The notes under the pieces were generated by a model that saw nothing but the letters and a program-made list of their open reading frames with translations, made no database searches and had not been told where the DNA came from. From JAFLBI01 sp964616465 (lineage in GTDB: Bacteria; Bacteroidota; Bacteroidia; Chitinophagales; Chitinophagaceae): DNA of 64,000 nucleotides. Positions 1-8,656 of this stretch are shown here, piece by piece. Made by a program: the position numbers and the translations under genes. Position 1 is the first letter of the stretch, and every line of letters begins with the position of its first letter. Where the stretch lies: contig CAZTTO010000009.1 in the NCBI GenBank assembly GCA_964616465.1, positions 1-64,000 of the forward strand, in the 5' to 3' direction.

Positions 1-220
1 ATTTGAACTGCCGTCCGCCCCGTCAGGGGCGGATATGAATCCGATCAACCCAAAACTTCTTGCTACAACACCCAAATAACAAACCCCCTAATCGGGGGTT
101 TTGTAGCGAGGAGCAGATTTGAACTGCCGTCCGCCCCGTCAGGGGCGGATATGAATCCGATCAACCCAAAATCTCTTGCTACAATACCCCAAATAACAAA
201 CCCCCTAATTGGGGGTTTTG
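1..220 (-). repeat. Tandem array of tRNA-Met 3'-half plus terminator units
   Basis: Two successive units, beginning at 1 and 117 and followed at 234 by the intact tRNA, repeat with a period of 116-117 bases. On the minus strand each unit carries the anticodon loop, T arm and acceptor 3' strand of the neighbouring tRNA-Met, followed by the same C5/G5 terminator hairpin (81-101 and 198-218). The tRNA 5' half is absent. In both partial units the 11-base variable-arm segment of the real tRNA (247-257) is replaced by a 21-base GC-rich palindrome (130-150 in the second unit). The first unit is cut by the window edge, so the full copy number is unknown. These units cannot fold as tRNAs. Confidence 0.85.
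198..218 (-). terminator. Terminator of the tRNA-Met gene
   Basis: An 8-bp stem (AAACCCCC with GGGGGTTT) and a 5-base loop sit a few bases past the tRNA 3' end on the minus strand, followed by a T-rich stretch. An almost identical hairpin lies at 81-101 in the repeat unit. Confidence 0.75.
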
Positions 221-294
221 TAGCGAGGAGCAGATTTGAACTGCCGACCTTCGGGTTATGAATCCGATGCTCTAACCAACTGAGCTACCTCGCC
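221..294 (-). tRNA. tRNA-Met (anticodon CAT), elongator type
   Basis: The minus strand folds into a complete cloverleaf. The 7-bp acceptor stem closes with a G1-U72 wobble, followed by a D arm with the GCTCAG...GAGC pattern. The anticodon loop TTCATAA gives anticodon CAT, and the T loop is TTCAAAT. The discriminator base is A and CCA is not encoded. The body resembles elongator tRNA-Met rather than initiator (which begins CGCGGGG-like) or tRNA-Ile2. One anticodon-stem pair (31-39) is A-C mismatched. A terminator hairpin lies directly downstream at 198-218. Confidence 0.9.
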
Positions 295-314
295 ATTGGT
301 GTTCAAATGGGGTG

Positions 315-322
315 CAAATATA
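315..322 (-). promoter_or_regulatory. -7 promoter box for tRNA-Met
   Basis: TATATTTG on the minus strand matches the Bacteroidota TAnnTTTG consensus. It lies about 20 bases upstream of the tRNA 5' end, in the gap between the E1 gene stop and the tRNA. No clear -33 TTTG was seen. Confidence 0.55.
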
Positions 323-346
323 GTTGCTTTCGCGGAAATGAATAAT

Positions 347-2416
347 CTAGTAAGAGAAAAGTTTTTCTAATCGCTCTGCAACCTTGGCCGCAGTTGGTAA
401 CATAGCTTTTTCTAAGTCTAAATGAATAGGTACTGCTGGCAAGTTTAATGCCCCCATAACTTCTACTTTGGCGTCTAAGAAGTGGTAACAATTATTTGAA
501 ATACGAAGCGACAGGGCTTCAGCAAAAGAGTTGTTTTGTTGCTCCTCGCTCAATACCAATACTTTATTATGACGTCTAACACTACCAAAAATTGTTTCTT
601 CGTCTAATGGGAATAAAGTCCTTAAATCCAATACTTCTACCCTTCCAGGGAACTTCTTAGCAGCAGCTTTCGCCCAGTAAACCCCCATGCCATAAGTCAC
701 TATCAATACAGTATTCCCTTTTCTTACTTCTTCAGACTCAGCTTCTAACACTACATTGGCCTTGCCTAGTGGAAGCACATAATCCTTTTCTGGCTCAATG
801 GTTTTTGCATCATCCGTTCCTGGTACTTTGCTCCAATACAAACCTTTATGCTCAAGCATAATAACAGGATTTGGATCGTGGAATGCAGCTTTCATTAAGC
901 CTTTCATATCTGCTGCATTAGAAGGATAAACCACTTTTATACCCTTAATGGTCAATAACGTACTTTCTATACTACCACTATGATATGGACCACCCCCACC
1001 ATATGCACCAACAGGTACACGCAAAAGCATTTGTACCGGAAACTTGCCATTCGATAAATAACAGGACTTACTAATCTCGGTTACCAATTGGTTAAAACCT
1101 GGATAGATATAATCACCAAATTGCACCTCCACAATTGGTTTCATGCCAACCGCACTCATACCAACCGTAGAGCCAATGATATACGCCTCTTGAATAGCTG
1201 TGTTAAATACCCTGTGATCGCCAAACTTATCGGCTAATGTTGCAGCTTCACGAAATACACCACCTAATCTTCTTCCTACATCCTGTCCATATAATATGGC
1301 CTGCGGATGCTCTTCCATGATTTCCTCTATGGCATGCAAAGCAGCATCTACCATCATTACCTTCTCTCCTGACTTAGGTACACGCTGTCCTTTCTCTTCT
1401 TTTATTGGCGTTGGTACAAATACATTGTCCTCTACTGTTTGAACATCCGGCTCAACAGCTGCCAATGCTTTACTGAAATGGTCTTGCACATAAGCCAATA
1501 CATTGCTCTCCACTTCGTTAATCTGGGTTTCCGTATAACCAATATTGGTCAAAAGCAACCTTAGCTTCGGAATTGGATCGTACAAACCATGACGAAGTAA
1601 ATCTTCTCTATTCCTATAAAATTCTTTTCTAACTCCACTTGTGTGATGACCTAACAAGGGAACTTTAGCGTGTACCAGCACCGGCCGGCGTTCTGTTCTG
1701 GCGTATTTTACTGCTTCTTGCATGGTCTCGAAACTTTTTACAAAGTCGCTACCATCGCATTGCAAACGTTTCATGCCTTTGAAGCCCGCTGCGTATTCGT
1801 AGGCATTTGTACACCTGAACTCTTCACCGGCGGCACTGATACTCCACTGGTTATCCTGGACTAAATAAACGATCGGTAATTGTTTGAGGGTGGCAAACTG
1901 AAATGCTTCACTAACTTCCCCCTCTGTAACACTTCCATCACCCAACGAACAAACCACTACTGGCAGTTCTCCGTTTTCACCCTTCCTTAATTTATCGGAA
2001 TGATATCTTTCTAAAAATTGAACGCCTTGCGCCAATCCTGTTGTTGGAATGGCTTGCATACCTGTTGCGCTACTCTGATGAATAATGGCTGGACGATTGG
2101 GGTCTTTGCTGCTGGGGTGACAATAATAAGATCTACCTCCAGAGAATGGATCATCGCGCTTAGCCAGCAATTGTAGCATTAACTCATAAGGCTGAAACCC
2201 TATACTGAGCATAATGCTATCGTCTCTATAGTAAGGACTCACCCAATCATACGCATGCAACTGCAGGCCTGTTGCTATTTGTATAGCTTCATGTCCCCTG
2301 GAGGTTGAATGCACATACTTACAGTCTTGACGGTTGGCTTCGTATGTTTCACTCATACTTTTAGCCATTACCATCAGCCTGTAGGCATGCATCAATATGT
2401 CTGGCGTCAGGGTCAT
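347..2416 (-). CDS. Fused alpha/beta E1 component of a 2-oxoacid dehydrogenase (branched-chain/pyruvate type)
   Basis: This 689-residue protein joins an E1-alpha domain (about 1-330) to an E1-beta transketolase-like domain (about 350-689), subunits that are separate in most bacteria. The thiamine diphosphate motif starts at GDG (159-161) and ends at N189, and the alpha-subunit GHHTSG loop is near 256-261. The enzyme would decarboxylate a 2-oxoacid and pass the acyl group to an E2 lipoyl protein, which is not encoded in the window. It lies 11 bases after the FAH-family gene and is probably co-transcribed with it. A second, only distantly similar fused E1 lies at 6262-8652, so substrate cannot be assigned from sequence alone; branched-chain oxoacids are a reasonable guess. 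Confidence 0.85.
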   Translation of the reverse strand: MTLTPDILMHAYRLMVMAKSMSETYEANRQDCKYVHSTSRGHEAIQIATGLQLHAYDWVSPYYRDDSIMLSIGFQPYELMLQLLAKRDDPFSGGRSYYCHPSSKDPNRPAIIHQSSATGMQAIPTTGLAQGVQFLERYHSDKLRKGENGELPVVVCSLGDGSVTEGEVSEAFQFATLKQLPIVYLVQDNQWSISAAGEEFRCTNAYEYAAGFKGMKRLQCDGSDFVKSFETMQEAVKYARTERRPVLVHAKVPLLGHHTSGVRKEFYRNREDLLRHGLYDPIPKLRLLLTNIGYTETQINEVESNVLAYVQDHFSKALAAVEPDVQTVEDNVFVPTPIKEEKGQRVPKSGEKVMMVDAALHAIEEIMEEHPQAILYGQDVGRRLGGVFREAATLADKFGDHRVFNTAIQEAYIIGSTVGMSAVGMKPIVEVQFGDYIYPGFNQLVTEISKSCYLSNGKFPVQMLLRVPVGAYGGGGPYHSGSIESTLLTIKGIKVVYPSNAADMKGLMKAAFHDPNPVIMLEHKGLYWSKVPGTDDAKTIEPEKDYVLPLGKANVVLEAESEEVRKGNTVLIVTYGMGVYWAKAAAKKFPGRVEVLDLRTLFPLDEETIFGSVRRHNKVLVLSEEQQNNSFAEALSLRISNNCYHFLDAKVEVMGALNLPAVPIHLDLEKAMLPTAAKVAERLEKLFSY

Positions 2417-2427
2417 TAACAGTTACA

Positions 2428-3039
2428 TCATTTTATTTCCAATTCAAATAAGCGTTCATCGTCTATAAATCCTTCTAATACATCACCTACAACGCATTCG
2501 CCCACGCCAGCTGGAGTTCCTGTAAAAAGGAGATCTCCAATATTGAGGGAGAAATAAGATGATATATGAGAGATAATGTGATTAAAAGGATAGATCATAA
2601 GGGAAGAATCTCCCTGTTGCACCACTTCGCCATTTTTTCTGAGTGTAAACAGAAATGGCTTCTTCAAACGCTCCGATTCTAAAGGAATCCACTGACCAAC
2701 AATGGCTGAATTGTCCCAGGCTTTTGCTTTTTCCCAAGGAAGACCTTTCTTCTTGAGCTCACTCTGCACATCCCTAGCCGTGAAATCAATTCCAACCGTT
2801 ATGGCATCAACATACTTATCGGCTTGCTTTTCAGGCACATATTTGCCATTTTTAGCAATTCGAAGCACTAATTCAATCTCGTAATGTAACTCGTTTGAAA
2901 ACTCAGGGTAATAGAATGGACTATTAGCCTTCAGCAAGGCTGATTTGGGTTTCATGAAAATAACAGGCTCCTCCGGTATGGCATTGCCTAGCTCCTTTGC
3001 ATGATCGACATAATTTCGGCCGACGCAAAAAATTTTCAT
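2428..3039 (-). CDS. Fumarylacetoacetate hydrolase (FAH) family protein
   Basis: A 203-residue single-domain FAH-fold enzyme of the FAHD1/YcgM size class (acylpyruvase or oxaloacetate decarboxylase types). Metal-binding acidic residues are visible as E54 and E56 in the HYEIEL stretch and D85 in the DFTARD motif, followed by the KKGLPW and AK segment (97-107) typical of this subgroup. It starts 106 bases after pth and ends 11 bases before the E1 gene, suggesting a unit with the dehydrogenase. Family assignment is firm. The substrate is not determined. Confidence 0.85.
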   Translation of the reverse strand: MKIFCVGRNYVDHAKELGNAIPEEPVIFMKPKSALLKANSPFYYPEFSNELHYEIELVLRIAKNGKYVPEKQADKYVDAITVGIDFTARDVQSELKKKGLPWEKAKAWDNSAIVGQWIPLESERLKKPFLFTLRKNGEVVQQGDSSLMIYPFNHIISHISSYFSLNIGDLLFTGTPAGVGECVVGDVLEGFIDDERLFELEIK

Positions 3040-3145
3040 AGTACGAGGTTTAATAAGCCCTAAGACGCCTCAAAAATTGGGATTGGGATACGGAAAGGCG
3101 ACTTAATGGTTTATTTCACCACATATAACTACCCCTATGTCTATT

Positions 3146-3724
3146 TTATTGTGTGAAGGTTAAATTATTTACACGGGCCATGGCTTGCTGAATGCCCATA
3201 GATGCCCAATTTTCAATCACTTCTATGCAATGTTCTGCCTTTTTTTGAACAATGGACTGCTCTTCTGGCAACCACTTTCCAAGAACAAATTCAGCTTGTT
3301 TTCCTTTGGGATATTGGTTGCCAATACCAAATCTTAATTTTGGATACACATCGGTTCCTACCGCTAACTGTATGTCTTTCAATCCATTATGCCCAGCGTC
3401 GCTGCCAGACGGACGTAATCGTAGTTTACTCAACGGCAAGGCCAAGTCGTCTACTATTGTCAAAGTTTGCTCTAATGCAATCTTCTCTTTTTCTTGCCAA
3501 TACTTAAATGCCCTTCCACTCAAATTCATATAGGTGGTTGGCTTTATGCAGATAAAAATTTTTCCTTTCCACTTCACTTCAGCTCGATCAGCCAAACGAT
3601 CATTGGTAAAAAATGCACCGTGCTTCATGGCAAATGCCTCTACTACATCAAATCCTATATTATGACGGGTATGCTTATACTCCATACCAATATTGCCCAG
3701 CCCAACTAATAAAAACTTATTCAT
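3146..3724 (-). CDS. pth: Peptidyl-tRNA hydrolase
   Basis: Pth cleaves peptidyl-tRNA released by stalled ribosomes. From the ATG at 3724 the protein has 192 residues and opens with MNKFLLVGLGN. N11, Y16 and catalytic H21 lie in the TRHNIGF motif, and the catalytic Asp is in the VDDLALP stretch. An in-frame extension to 3802 is possible but would run through the rplY terminator (3765-3790), so the shorter start is preferred. It follows rplY on the same strand, a common bacterial neighbour pair. Confidence 0.95.
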   Translation of the reverse strand: MNKFLLVGLGNIGMEYKHTRHNIGFDVVEAFAMKHGAFFTNDRLADRAEVKWKGKIFICIKPTTYMNLSGRAFKYWQEKEKIALEQTLTIVDDLALPLSKLRLRPSGSDAGHNGLKDIQLAVGTDVYPKLRFGIGNQYPKGKQAEFVLGKWLPEEQSIVQKKAEHCIEVIENWASMGIQQAMARVNNLTFTQ

Positions 3725-3764
3725 ATGCTTGGAATCATGCAAATGTAGAATGCTCGAGCATAAA

Positions 3765-3790
3765 AAAACCCTTTCCGAAGAAAGGGTTTT
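3765..3790 (-). terminator. Terminator between rplY and pth
   Basis: A perfect 11-bp stem (3765-3775 with 3780-3790) and a 4-base loop are followed on the minus strand by a T run. It lies between the rplY stop and the pth start, so pth probably needs readthrough or its own promoter. Confidence 0.85.
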
Positions 3791-3809
3791 GAGAAATATC
3801 AACTGAAAA

Positions 3810-4394
3810 TTACTTTTTCTTGTCGTCTTTCTTCGCTTCTTCTTGTTTCAACTGACGAGTCATAACAATTGAAGCAACCGGAATACGAGGTGAGTTCATG
3901 ATTTCCATTTCTGGAGCTACCACGTTCTCAACGCGAATGTTGCCGTTTAATTCAAGGTTGGTAATATCAACCTCAATGAACTCTCTAAGGTGCTTAGGGA
4001 AAGTTTTCACTTTCAACGCCTTCATTTTAGTAACTAGTTTACCACCAGCTTTAACACCAGCAGCAGAACCAGTGAACTTCAATGGAAGTGTTGCAATTAC
4101 TTTTTTGTTGTCTACTAACTCTAATAAATCTACGTGGATTAAAGCATCCGTTACTTTGTCGAACTGCAAATCCTTAAGAATACAAGAATAAGTCTTGCCG
4201 TCAATTTGAACTTGCGCCAATTGGAATTCTGGAGTGTACACCAATGGCTTGAACGCTTTTGCAGAAGCTGCAAATTTGATCTCTTCGGAGCCACCGTAAA
4301 TTACACCTGGCACTAGTTCCTGAGAGCGAAGTTGGCGGCTGGCTTTCTTTCCGCTTTCGGTCCTCAGTTGTCCTTCGATGATAATTGATTTCAT
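3810..4394 (-). CDS. rplY: 50S ribosomal protein L25/Ctc family
   Basis: The 194-residue protein matches the two-domain L25/general stress protein Ctc, which binds 5S rRNA. The N-terminal L25 fold (about 1-90) is followed by a beta-rich TL5-like C-terminal domain (about 95-180) and a charged Lys-rich tail. The start MKSIIIEGQLR at 4394 was chosen because it matches the family N-terminus, although seven more in-frame codons exist upstream. It follows prs after a terminator. Confidence 0.93.
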   Translation of the reverse strand: MKSIIIEGQLRTESGKKASRQLRSQELVPGVIYGGSEEIKFAASAKAFKPLVYTPEFQLAQVQIDGKTYSCILKDLQFDKVTDALIHVDLLELVDNKKVIATLPLKFTGSAAGVKAGGKLVTKMKALKVKTFPKHLREFIEVDITNLELNGNIRVENVVAPEMEIMNSPRIPVASIVMTRQLKQEEAKKDDKKK

Positions 4395-4454
4395 GTTTAA
4401 AATTTTGGAGTGCAAAAGTAGGGTTTCTTGGTCTTTCTACCAATTAGAAACAAA

Positions 4455-4481
4455 AAACAGGGCTATTTTGTAACCCTGTTT
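4455..4481 (-). terminator. Terminator downstream of prs
   Basis: An 8-bp stem (AAACAGGG with CCCTGTTT) and an 11-base loop are followed by a T run on the minus strand, 28 bases past the prs stop and upstream of rplY. Confidence 0.8.
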
Positions 4482-4508
4482 GACTATTTCTTTAAAAATT
4501 CTTTTTTC

Positions 4509-5462
4509 CTACTTTCTATCGCGCAGCTGCGAATGCACGAAAAGGCTGGTGATACTCTTGTTCTCAAATGCATTCCTAATGGCAATTGCAAAAAGATCGG
4601 CCACCGATAACACCTTGATTTTAGGGGAGTTCTGCTTGAGAGGAATGGTATCGCACACCACCAATTCTTCCAAAACACTGTTTTCAATATTCTCGTAGGC
4701 TTTTCCGCTTAAAACGGGATGGGTACAAAGCGCACGAACACTTCTAGCACCTTTTTCTTTGAGCAAGCTGGCACTTTTAGCAAGTGTACCACCTGTATCG
4801 CAAATATCATCAATCAAAACAACATCGCGACCCGCCACATCTCCAATCACAACCATACTTGCAATTTCGTTGGCACGCTTGCGATGTTTATCGCAAATAA
4901 CCATTTCTGCATTGAAGTAGCTAGCAATTTCTCGCACGCGGTTGGTACTGCCTACATCTGGAGCTGCGAAGGTTAAATTGGGCAGTTTCAATGATTCAAT
5001 ATACGGAATGAAAATAGCAGAACTATCGAGGTGGTCTACTGGAATATCAAAGAAAGCCTGAATTTGCGGCGCATGTAAATCCATAGTAATTACCCTGTTC
5101 GCACCTGCTGCTTCTAACAAAGTTGCTAATAACTTAGATCCAATAGCAACCCTTGGTTTATCTTTTCTGTCTTGGCGAGCATAACCATAATAAGGTACTA
5201 CAGCAATGATTTTGTAAGCACTTGCACGCTTTGCAGCATCAATCATGAGCAATAGCTCCATTAGATTGTCGGTTGGAGCATACGTACTTTGTACCAAAAA
5301 CACGTAGCTACCACGAATACTCTCTAAAAAAACTGGTTGAAATTCACCGTCGCTGAATTTTTGAATATTTACTTTCCCAATTGGGGCGCCAAATCTTTGG
5401 GCAATTTTTTGTGCTAAATGTTGGGATCCAGTTCCTGAAAAAATCTTGATGGAAGGGTTCAT
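4509..5462 (-). CDS. prs: Ribose-phosphate pyrophosphokinase (PRPP synthetase)
   Basis: The enzyme makes PRPP from ribose 5-phosphate and ATP for nucleotide, His and Trp synthesis. The 317-residue length is standard for class I enzymes. Visible signatures are FSDGE (36-40), the YARQDRK flexible-loop segment (94-100), MDLHAPQ (127-133) and the PRPP-binding loop LIDDICDTGGT near 216-227. The start codon is the only one that gives the family N-terminus. It diverges from radC, leaving about 100 bases for promoters, and ends in a strong terminator. Confidence 0.97.
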   Translation of the reverse strand: MNPSIKIFSGTGSQHLAQKIAQRFGAPIGKVNIQKFSDGEFQPVFLESIRGSYVFLVQSTYAPTDNLMELLLMIDAAKRASAYKIIAVVPYYGYARQDRKDKPRVAIGSKLLATLLEAAGANRVITMDLHAPQIQAFFDIPVDHLDSSAIFIPYIESLKLPNLTFAAPDVGSTNRVREIASYFNAEMVICDKHRKRANEIASMVVIGDVAGRDVVLIDDICDTGGTLAKSASLLKEKGARSVRALCTHPVLSGKAYENIENSVLEELVVCDTIPLKQNSPKIKVLSVADLFAIAIRNAFENKSITSLFVHSQLRDRK

Positions 5463-5562
5463 AAGGTGGGTATAACGGTGCGAAGATAAACTGTGCCGAC
5501 AATACTATGAAGCAGTTGGAATAATATGAGGAAAAATATATTTTAGCTCCAAAATTCGTTAT

Positions 5563-6246
5563 ATGCCATCTATTAAAATTTGGGCGGAGGCCGATAGGCC
5601 CCGTGAGAAACTTATGCTCAAAGGAGCGCATCACTTAACCGATGCAGAACTAGTCGCTATTTTACTTCAACAAGGCACTAAGGAAAAATCTGCCATTGAT
5701 CTTGCAAGAGAATTGCTAGCTGCCTGTAAAAACAATGTGTATGAACTATCAAGAAAATCTGTAGCCGATTTGCTACAAATGAAAATTAAAGGACTTGGAC
5801 CTGTTAAATGTATTATGCTCGCAGCAGCATTGGAATTGGGTGTAAGAAAACAAAGTAGTTACAAGCAAAAAACAAAAGTGAGATCAAGTAGAGATCTTGC
5901 TGGCTTTTTACAAGCCAATTATGCGCATAAAAAACAAGAAGTATTTGTGGTAGTTTACCTGAATCGAGCAAACTACATTATGCATGTTGAAACCATTAGT
6001 GAAGGCGGCATAACCGGTACTGTTGTTGACCCCAGAATAGTTATGAAGAAAGCATTACAACACGATGCTGTTAGTTTAATTCTTTGCCACAATCATCCGA
6101 GTGGTAATTTGCAACCCAGTCAAGCAGACCAAAGTCTAACACAGAAAATAAAACAAGCCGCCTTGCATTTCGACATCCAATTATTGGACCATATCATTGT
6201 AAGTGAAGAAGGCTATTATAGTTTTGCCGACGAAGGGGCTTTGTGA
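5563..6246 (+). CDS. radC: RadC family protein (JAB/MPN domain)
   Basis: A 227-residue member of the RadC/YicR family. An N-terminal helix-hairpin-helix region (about 20-95) precedes a JAB1/MPN-type metalloprotease-like domain (about 100-227). The HNHPSG motif gives H176 and H178, with S186 and D189 completing the JAMM signature. The historic link to DNA repair has been questioned and the biochemical role is unsettled. Its stop codon TGA lies inside the loop of a 10-bp terminator hairpin at 6231-6255. Confidence 0.9.
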   Translation: MPSIKIWAEADRPREKLMLKGAHHLTDAELVAILLQQGTKEKSAIDLARELLAACKNNVYELSRKSVADLLQMKIKGLGPVKCIMLAAALELGVRKQSSYKQKTKVRSSRDLAGFLQANYAHKKQEVFVVVYLNRANYIMHVETISEGGITGTVVDPRIVMKKALQHDAVSLILCHNHPSGNLQPSQADQSLTQKIKQAALHFDIQLLDHIIVSEEGYYSFADEGAL

Positions 6247-6255
6247 GCCCCTTCG
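6231..6255 (+). terminator. Terminator hairpin enclosing the radC stop codon
   Basis: A perfect 10-bp stem (6231-6240 with 6246-6255) has a 5-base loop, followed on the plus strand by ATAATTTTATT. The last radC codons form the left arm and the stop codon spans the loop and arm. It may also act on the convergent E1 transcript. Confidence 0.75.
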
Positions 6256-6261
6256 ATAATT

Positions 6262-8652
6262 TTATTCCATTGCCATTTCTCGAAAAGCAGTAACCAAATC
6301 ATCTGCATTTGGCTTGCTAAAGTAATCTCCATCACTTCCATAAGAAGGTCGGTGCGACTGAGCCGTAATGGTTCTTGGTGTTCCATCCATCCATCTAAAC
6401 CCACCTTGTATTTCCATCACTTGATTGTACATATATGCGGCGGCACCACCTGGAACATCTTCATCTACAAATGCTATTTTATTCGTCTTCTTTAAAGATT
6501 CAACAATTACATGATGACGATCGAATGGAAGTAGCGTTTGAACATCTATGATTTCAACTGAAATACCTTCTTCTTCTAATCGCTGTGCAGCATCTTCAAT
6601 AATACGGAGGGTTGATCCATAAGATACAACTGTTATATCAGTTCCTTCACGAATAATTTCTGGAACACCTAATGGCACTGTGTATTCTAACAAGTTTGCA
6701 GGCATCTTTTCTTTCAGTCTGTAGCCATTCAAACATTCAACCACCAAACCTGGATCATTACTTCTTAATAATGTGTTGTACATACCCACTGCCTGCACCA
6801 TGTTTCTAGGAACACAAACGAACATTCCACGCAAAGCATGGATAATCATACCCATGGGGGAACCACTGTGCCAAATACCTTCTAAACGATGACCTCGAGT
6901 ACGTATGATAAGCGGACAACTTTGCTGACCTTTTGTTCTAAAATGTAAGGTTGCAACGTCATCACTCAAAGGTTGTAAACCATAGAGCAAATAATCGAGG
7001 TATTGAATTTCAGCAATTGGACGAAGTCCACGCATTGCCATACCAATTGCTTGTCCAACAATTGTTAATTCGCGAATGCCAGTATCAAAAATTCTGTTCT
7101 GTCCATGCTTTTCTTGAAGTCCGCTAAATCCTTGGTTTACGTCACCAATCTTACCTACGTCTTCTCCAAATGCAAACACACGCGCGTCGTGTGTGAACAA
7201 CGCATCGAAGTATTTATTCAACACTTCATAACCATTCACCACTGGTGCATCAAAAGAAATAAGCGGTTTTACTTCTGGTACTTGAAGAGCAGTTCTTGGA
7301 CCTTCGTTGTATAAATGTGAATTATATAATTTTCTATTCAATGCAGTAAGCTCTGCGTGAAATGCATGTAAATCGTTGTATGCAGGAGTGCCTTTTACTT
7401 TTTGCATAGCAATCACCAAAGTGCGCAGTACATCTCTTCTTAATGGCTCTTTAATTGATCTCAATTCTTGAGCAAGTTGTTGCAATTGCTGATATACTTC
7501 CATATTATTTACCATGCTAGAAGCGATCAGTGTTGCGGCATTATTTACTTGCTCTTGTATTGGTTGAATATATTTTTCCCAAGCCTTGTTTTTGCTTTCA
7601 CGAACATGATTGCGGGCTTGTTCATCAATTTCATTTAATTCTTCTAAAGAAGCAATGCCATTTGCTAAGATCCATTCCTTCATTTTTTTGATACAATCCC
7701 ATTCCTTTTCCCATTCTAAACGTTCTGGCGATTTATATCTTTCATGACTTCCACTGGTTGAATGCCCTTGTGGTTGGGTTACTTCTTCAACATGAAACAA
7801 AGCGGGTACATGTGTTTCGCGAATATGTTGAATAGCCATTTCTAATGTTTCACACATGCCAGCATAATCCCATGCCTTCAACCTATAAATATTTACCCCG
7901 TTTGTGCCTTCGCGCTTCATTAAACCAGAAAGAGCTTCTGATATAGATGCCTTGGTGGTTTGATACTGCTTAGGAACAGAAATACCATATCCATCGTCCC
8001 ATACAAATACTGCAAGAGGAACTTGCAAAACACCAGCAGCATTCATGGTTTCCCAAAAATGTCCTTCACTGGTACTTGCATCACCAATGGTACAAAAACA
8101 AATTTCATTACCTCTATGACTCAACTGATCATAGCTATGTAGTTGATAGGTTTCTCTAAAACATTTCGAAGCAAAAGCCAAACCTAATGCACGTGGCATT
8201 TGTCCAGCTGTTGGAGCCATATCTGCAGAAACGTTTTTGCGATTTGCAAGGTCTAACCAGTTTCCATTATCGTCTACAAGTCGGGTTGCAAAATGCGCAT
8301 TCATTTGTCGACCTGCACTAAAAGGATCATTCTTTAAATCGGGATCTGCATACAATTGAGAAAAGAACTGCTCAACCGTTGCTAATCCACTTGCAAACAT
8401 AAAAGTCTGATCACGATAGTAGCCGCTCCTAAAATCGCCTTGCGCAAAAAACTTCGCCATAGCCACTTGAGCAACTTCTTTACCATCACCAAATATGCCG
8501 AACTTAGCTTTCCCGGTTAACACTTCTCTTCTTCCTAAAAGGCTGGTTTCTCTACTAATTACAGCCATTTTATAGTCATGCAACACCTCATTGCGGAAGC
8601 CATCGTAAGAAAGCATATCATCTTTATATGCCAGATTTGCTGTTTGTTCCAT
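6262..8652 (-). CDS. Second fused alpha/beta E1 component of a 2-oxoacid dehydrogenase
   Basis: From the ATG at 8652 the protein has 796 residues, again an E1-alpha domain fused to an E1-beta domain (beta begins near 480). The thiamine diphosphate segment opens with GDASTSEGHF at about 190-199 and ends with DDGYGIS instead of the more usual NNGYAIS. The GHSTSG phosphorylation-loop-like segment is recognisable. A long helical linker of about 100 residues joins the halves. A TATTTTTG -7 box ends only four bases before this ATG, which supports the start and suggests a leaderless mRNA. It is convergent with radC. The substrate is not determinable here; no E2 or E3 gene is nearby. Confidence 0.87.
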   Translation of the reverse strand: MEQTANLAYKDDMLSYDGFRNEVLHDYKMAVISRETSLLGRREVLTGKAKFGIFGDGKEVAQVAMAKFFAQGDFRSGYYRDQTFMFASGLATVEQFFSQLYADPDLKNDPFSAGRQMNAHFATRLVDDNGNWLDLANRKNVSADMAPTAGQMPRALGLAFASKCFRETYQLHSYDQLSHRGNEICFCTIGDASTSEGHFWETMNAAGVLQVPLAVFVWDDGYGISVPKQYQTTKASISEALSGLMKREGTNGVNIYRLKAWDYAGMCETLEMAIQHIRETHVPALFHVEEVTQPQGHSTSGSHERYKSPERLEWEKEWDCIKKMKEWILANGIASLEELNEIDEQARNHVRESKNKAWEKYIQPIQEQVNNAATLIASSMVNNMEVYQQLQQLAQELRSIKEPLRRDVLRTLVIAMQKVKGTPAYNDLHAFHAELTALNRKLYNSHLYNEGPRTALQVPEVKPLISFDAPVVNGYEVLNKYFDALFTHDARVFAFGEDVGKIGDVNQGFSGLQEKHGQNRIFDTGIRELTIVGQAIGMAMRGLRPIAEIQYLDYLLYGLQPLSDDVATLHFRTKGQQSCPLIIRTRGHRLEGIWHSGSPMGMIIHALRGMFVCVPRNMVQAVGMYNTLLRSNDPGLVVECLNGYRLKEKMPANLLEYTVPLGVPEIIREGTDITVVSYGSTLRIIEDAAQRLEEEGISVEIIDVQTLLPFDRHHVIVESLKKTNKIAFVDEDVPGGAAAYMYNQVMEIQGGFRWMDGTPRTITAQSHRPSYGSDGDYFSKPNADDLVTAFREMAME

Positions 8653-8656
8653 GCAA

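Noticed and set aside
104..161. Second complete tRNA gene
   Set aside because: The D arm, acceptor 5' strand and anticodon stem 5' side are missing or altered, so no cloverleaf forms.
1..220. CRISPR array
   Set aside because: Only two units of about 116 bases are present, with no alternation of short repeats and variable spacers and no cas genes nearby.
1..294. Genomic island attachment site with integrase
   Set aside because: The tandem tRNA ends look like att sites, but no integrase or foreign gene lies inside the window; the left side is not visible.
303..491. Short minus-strand coding region beside the tRNA
   Set aside because: It overlaps the 3' end of the E1 gene in another frame and resembles no protein family.
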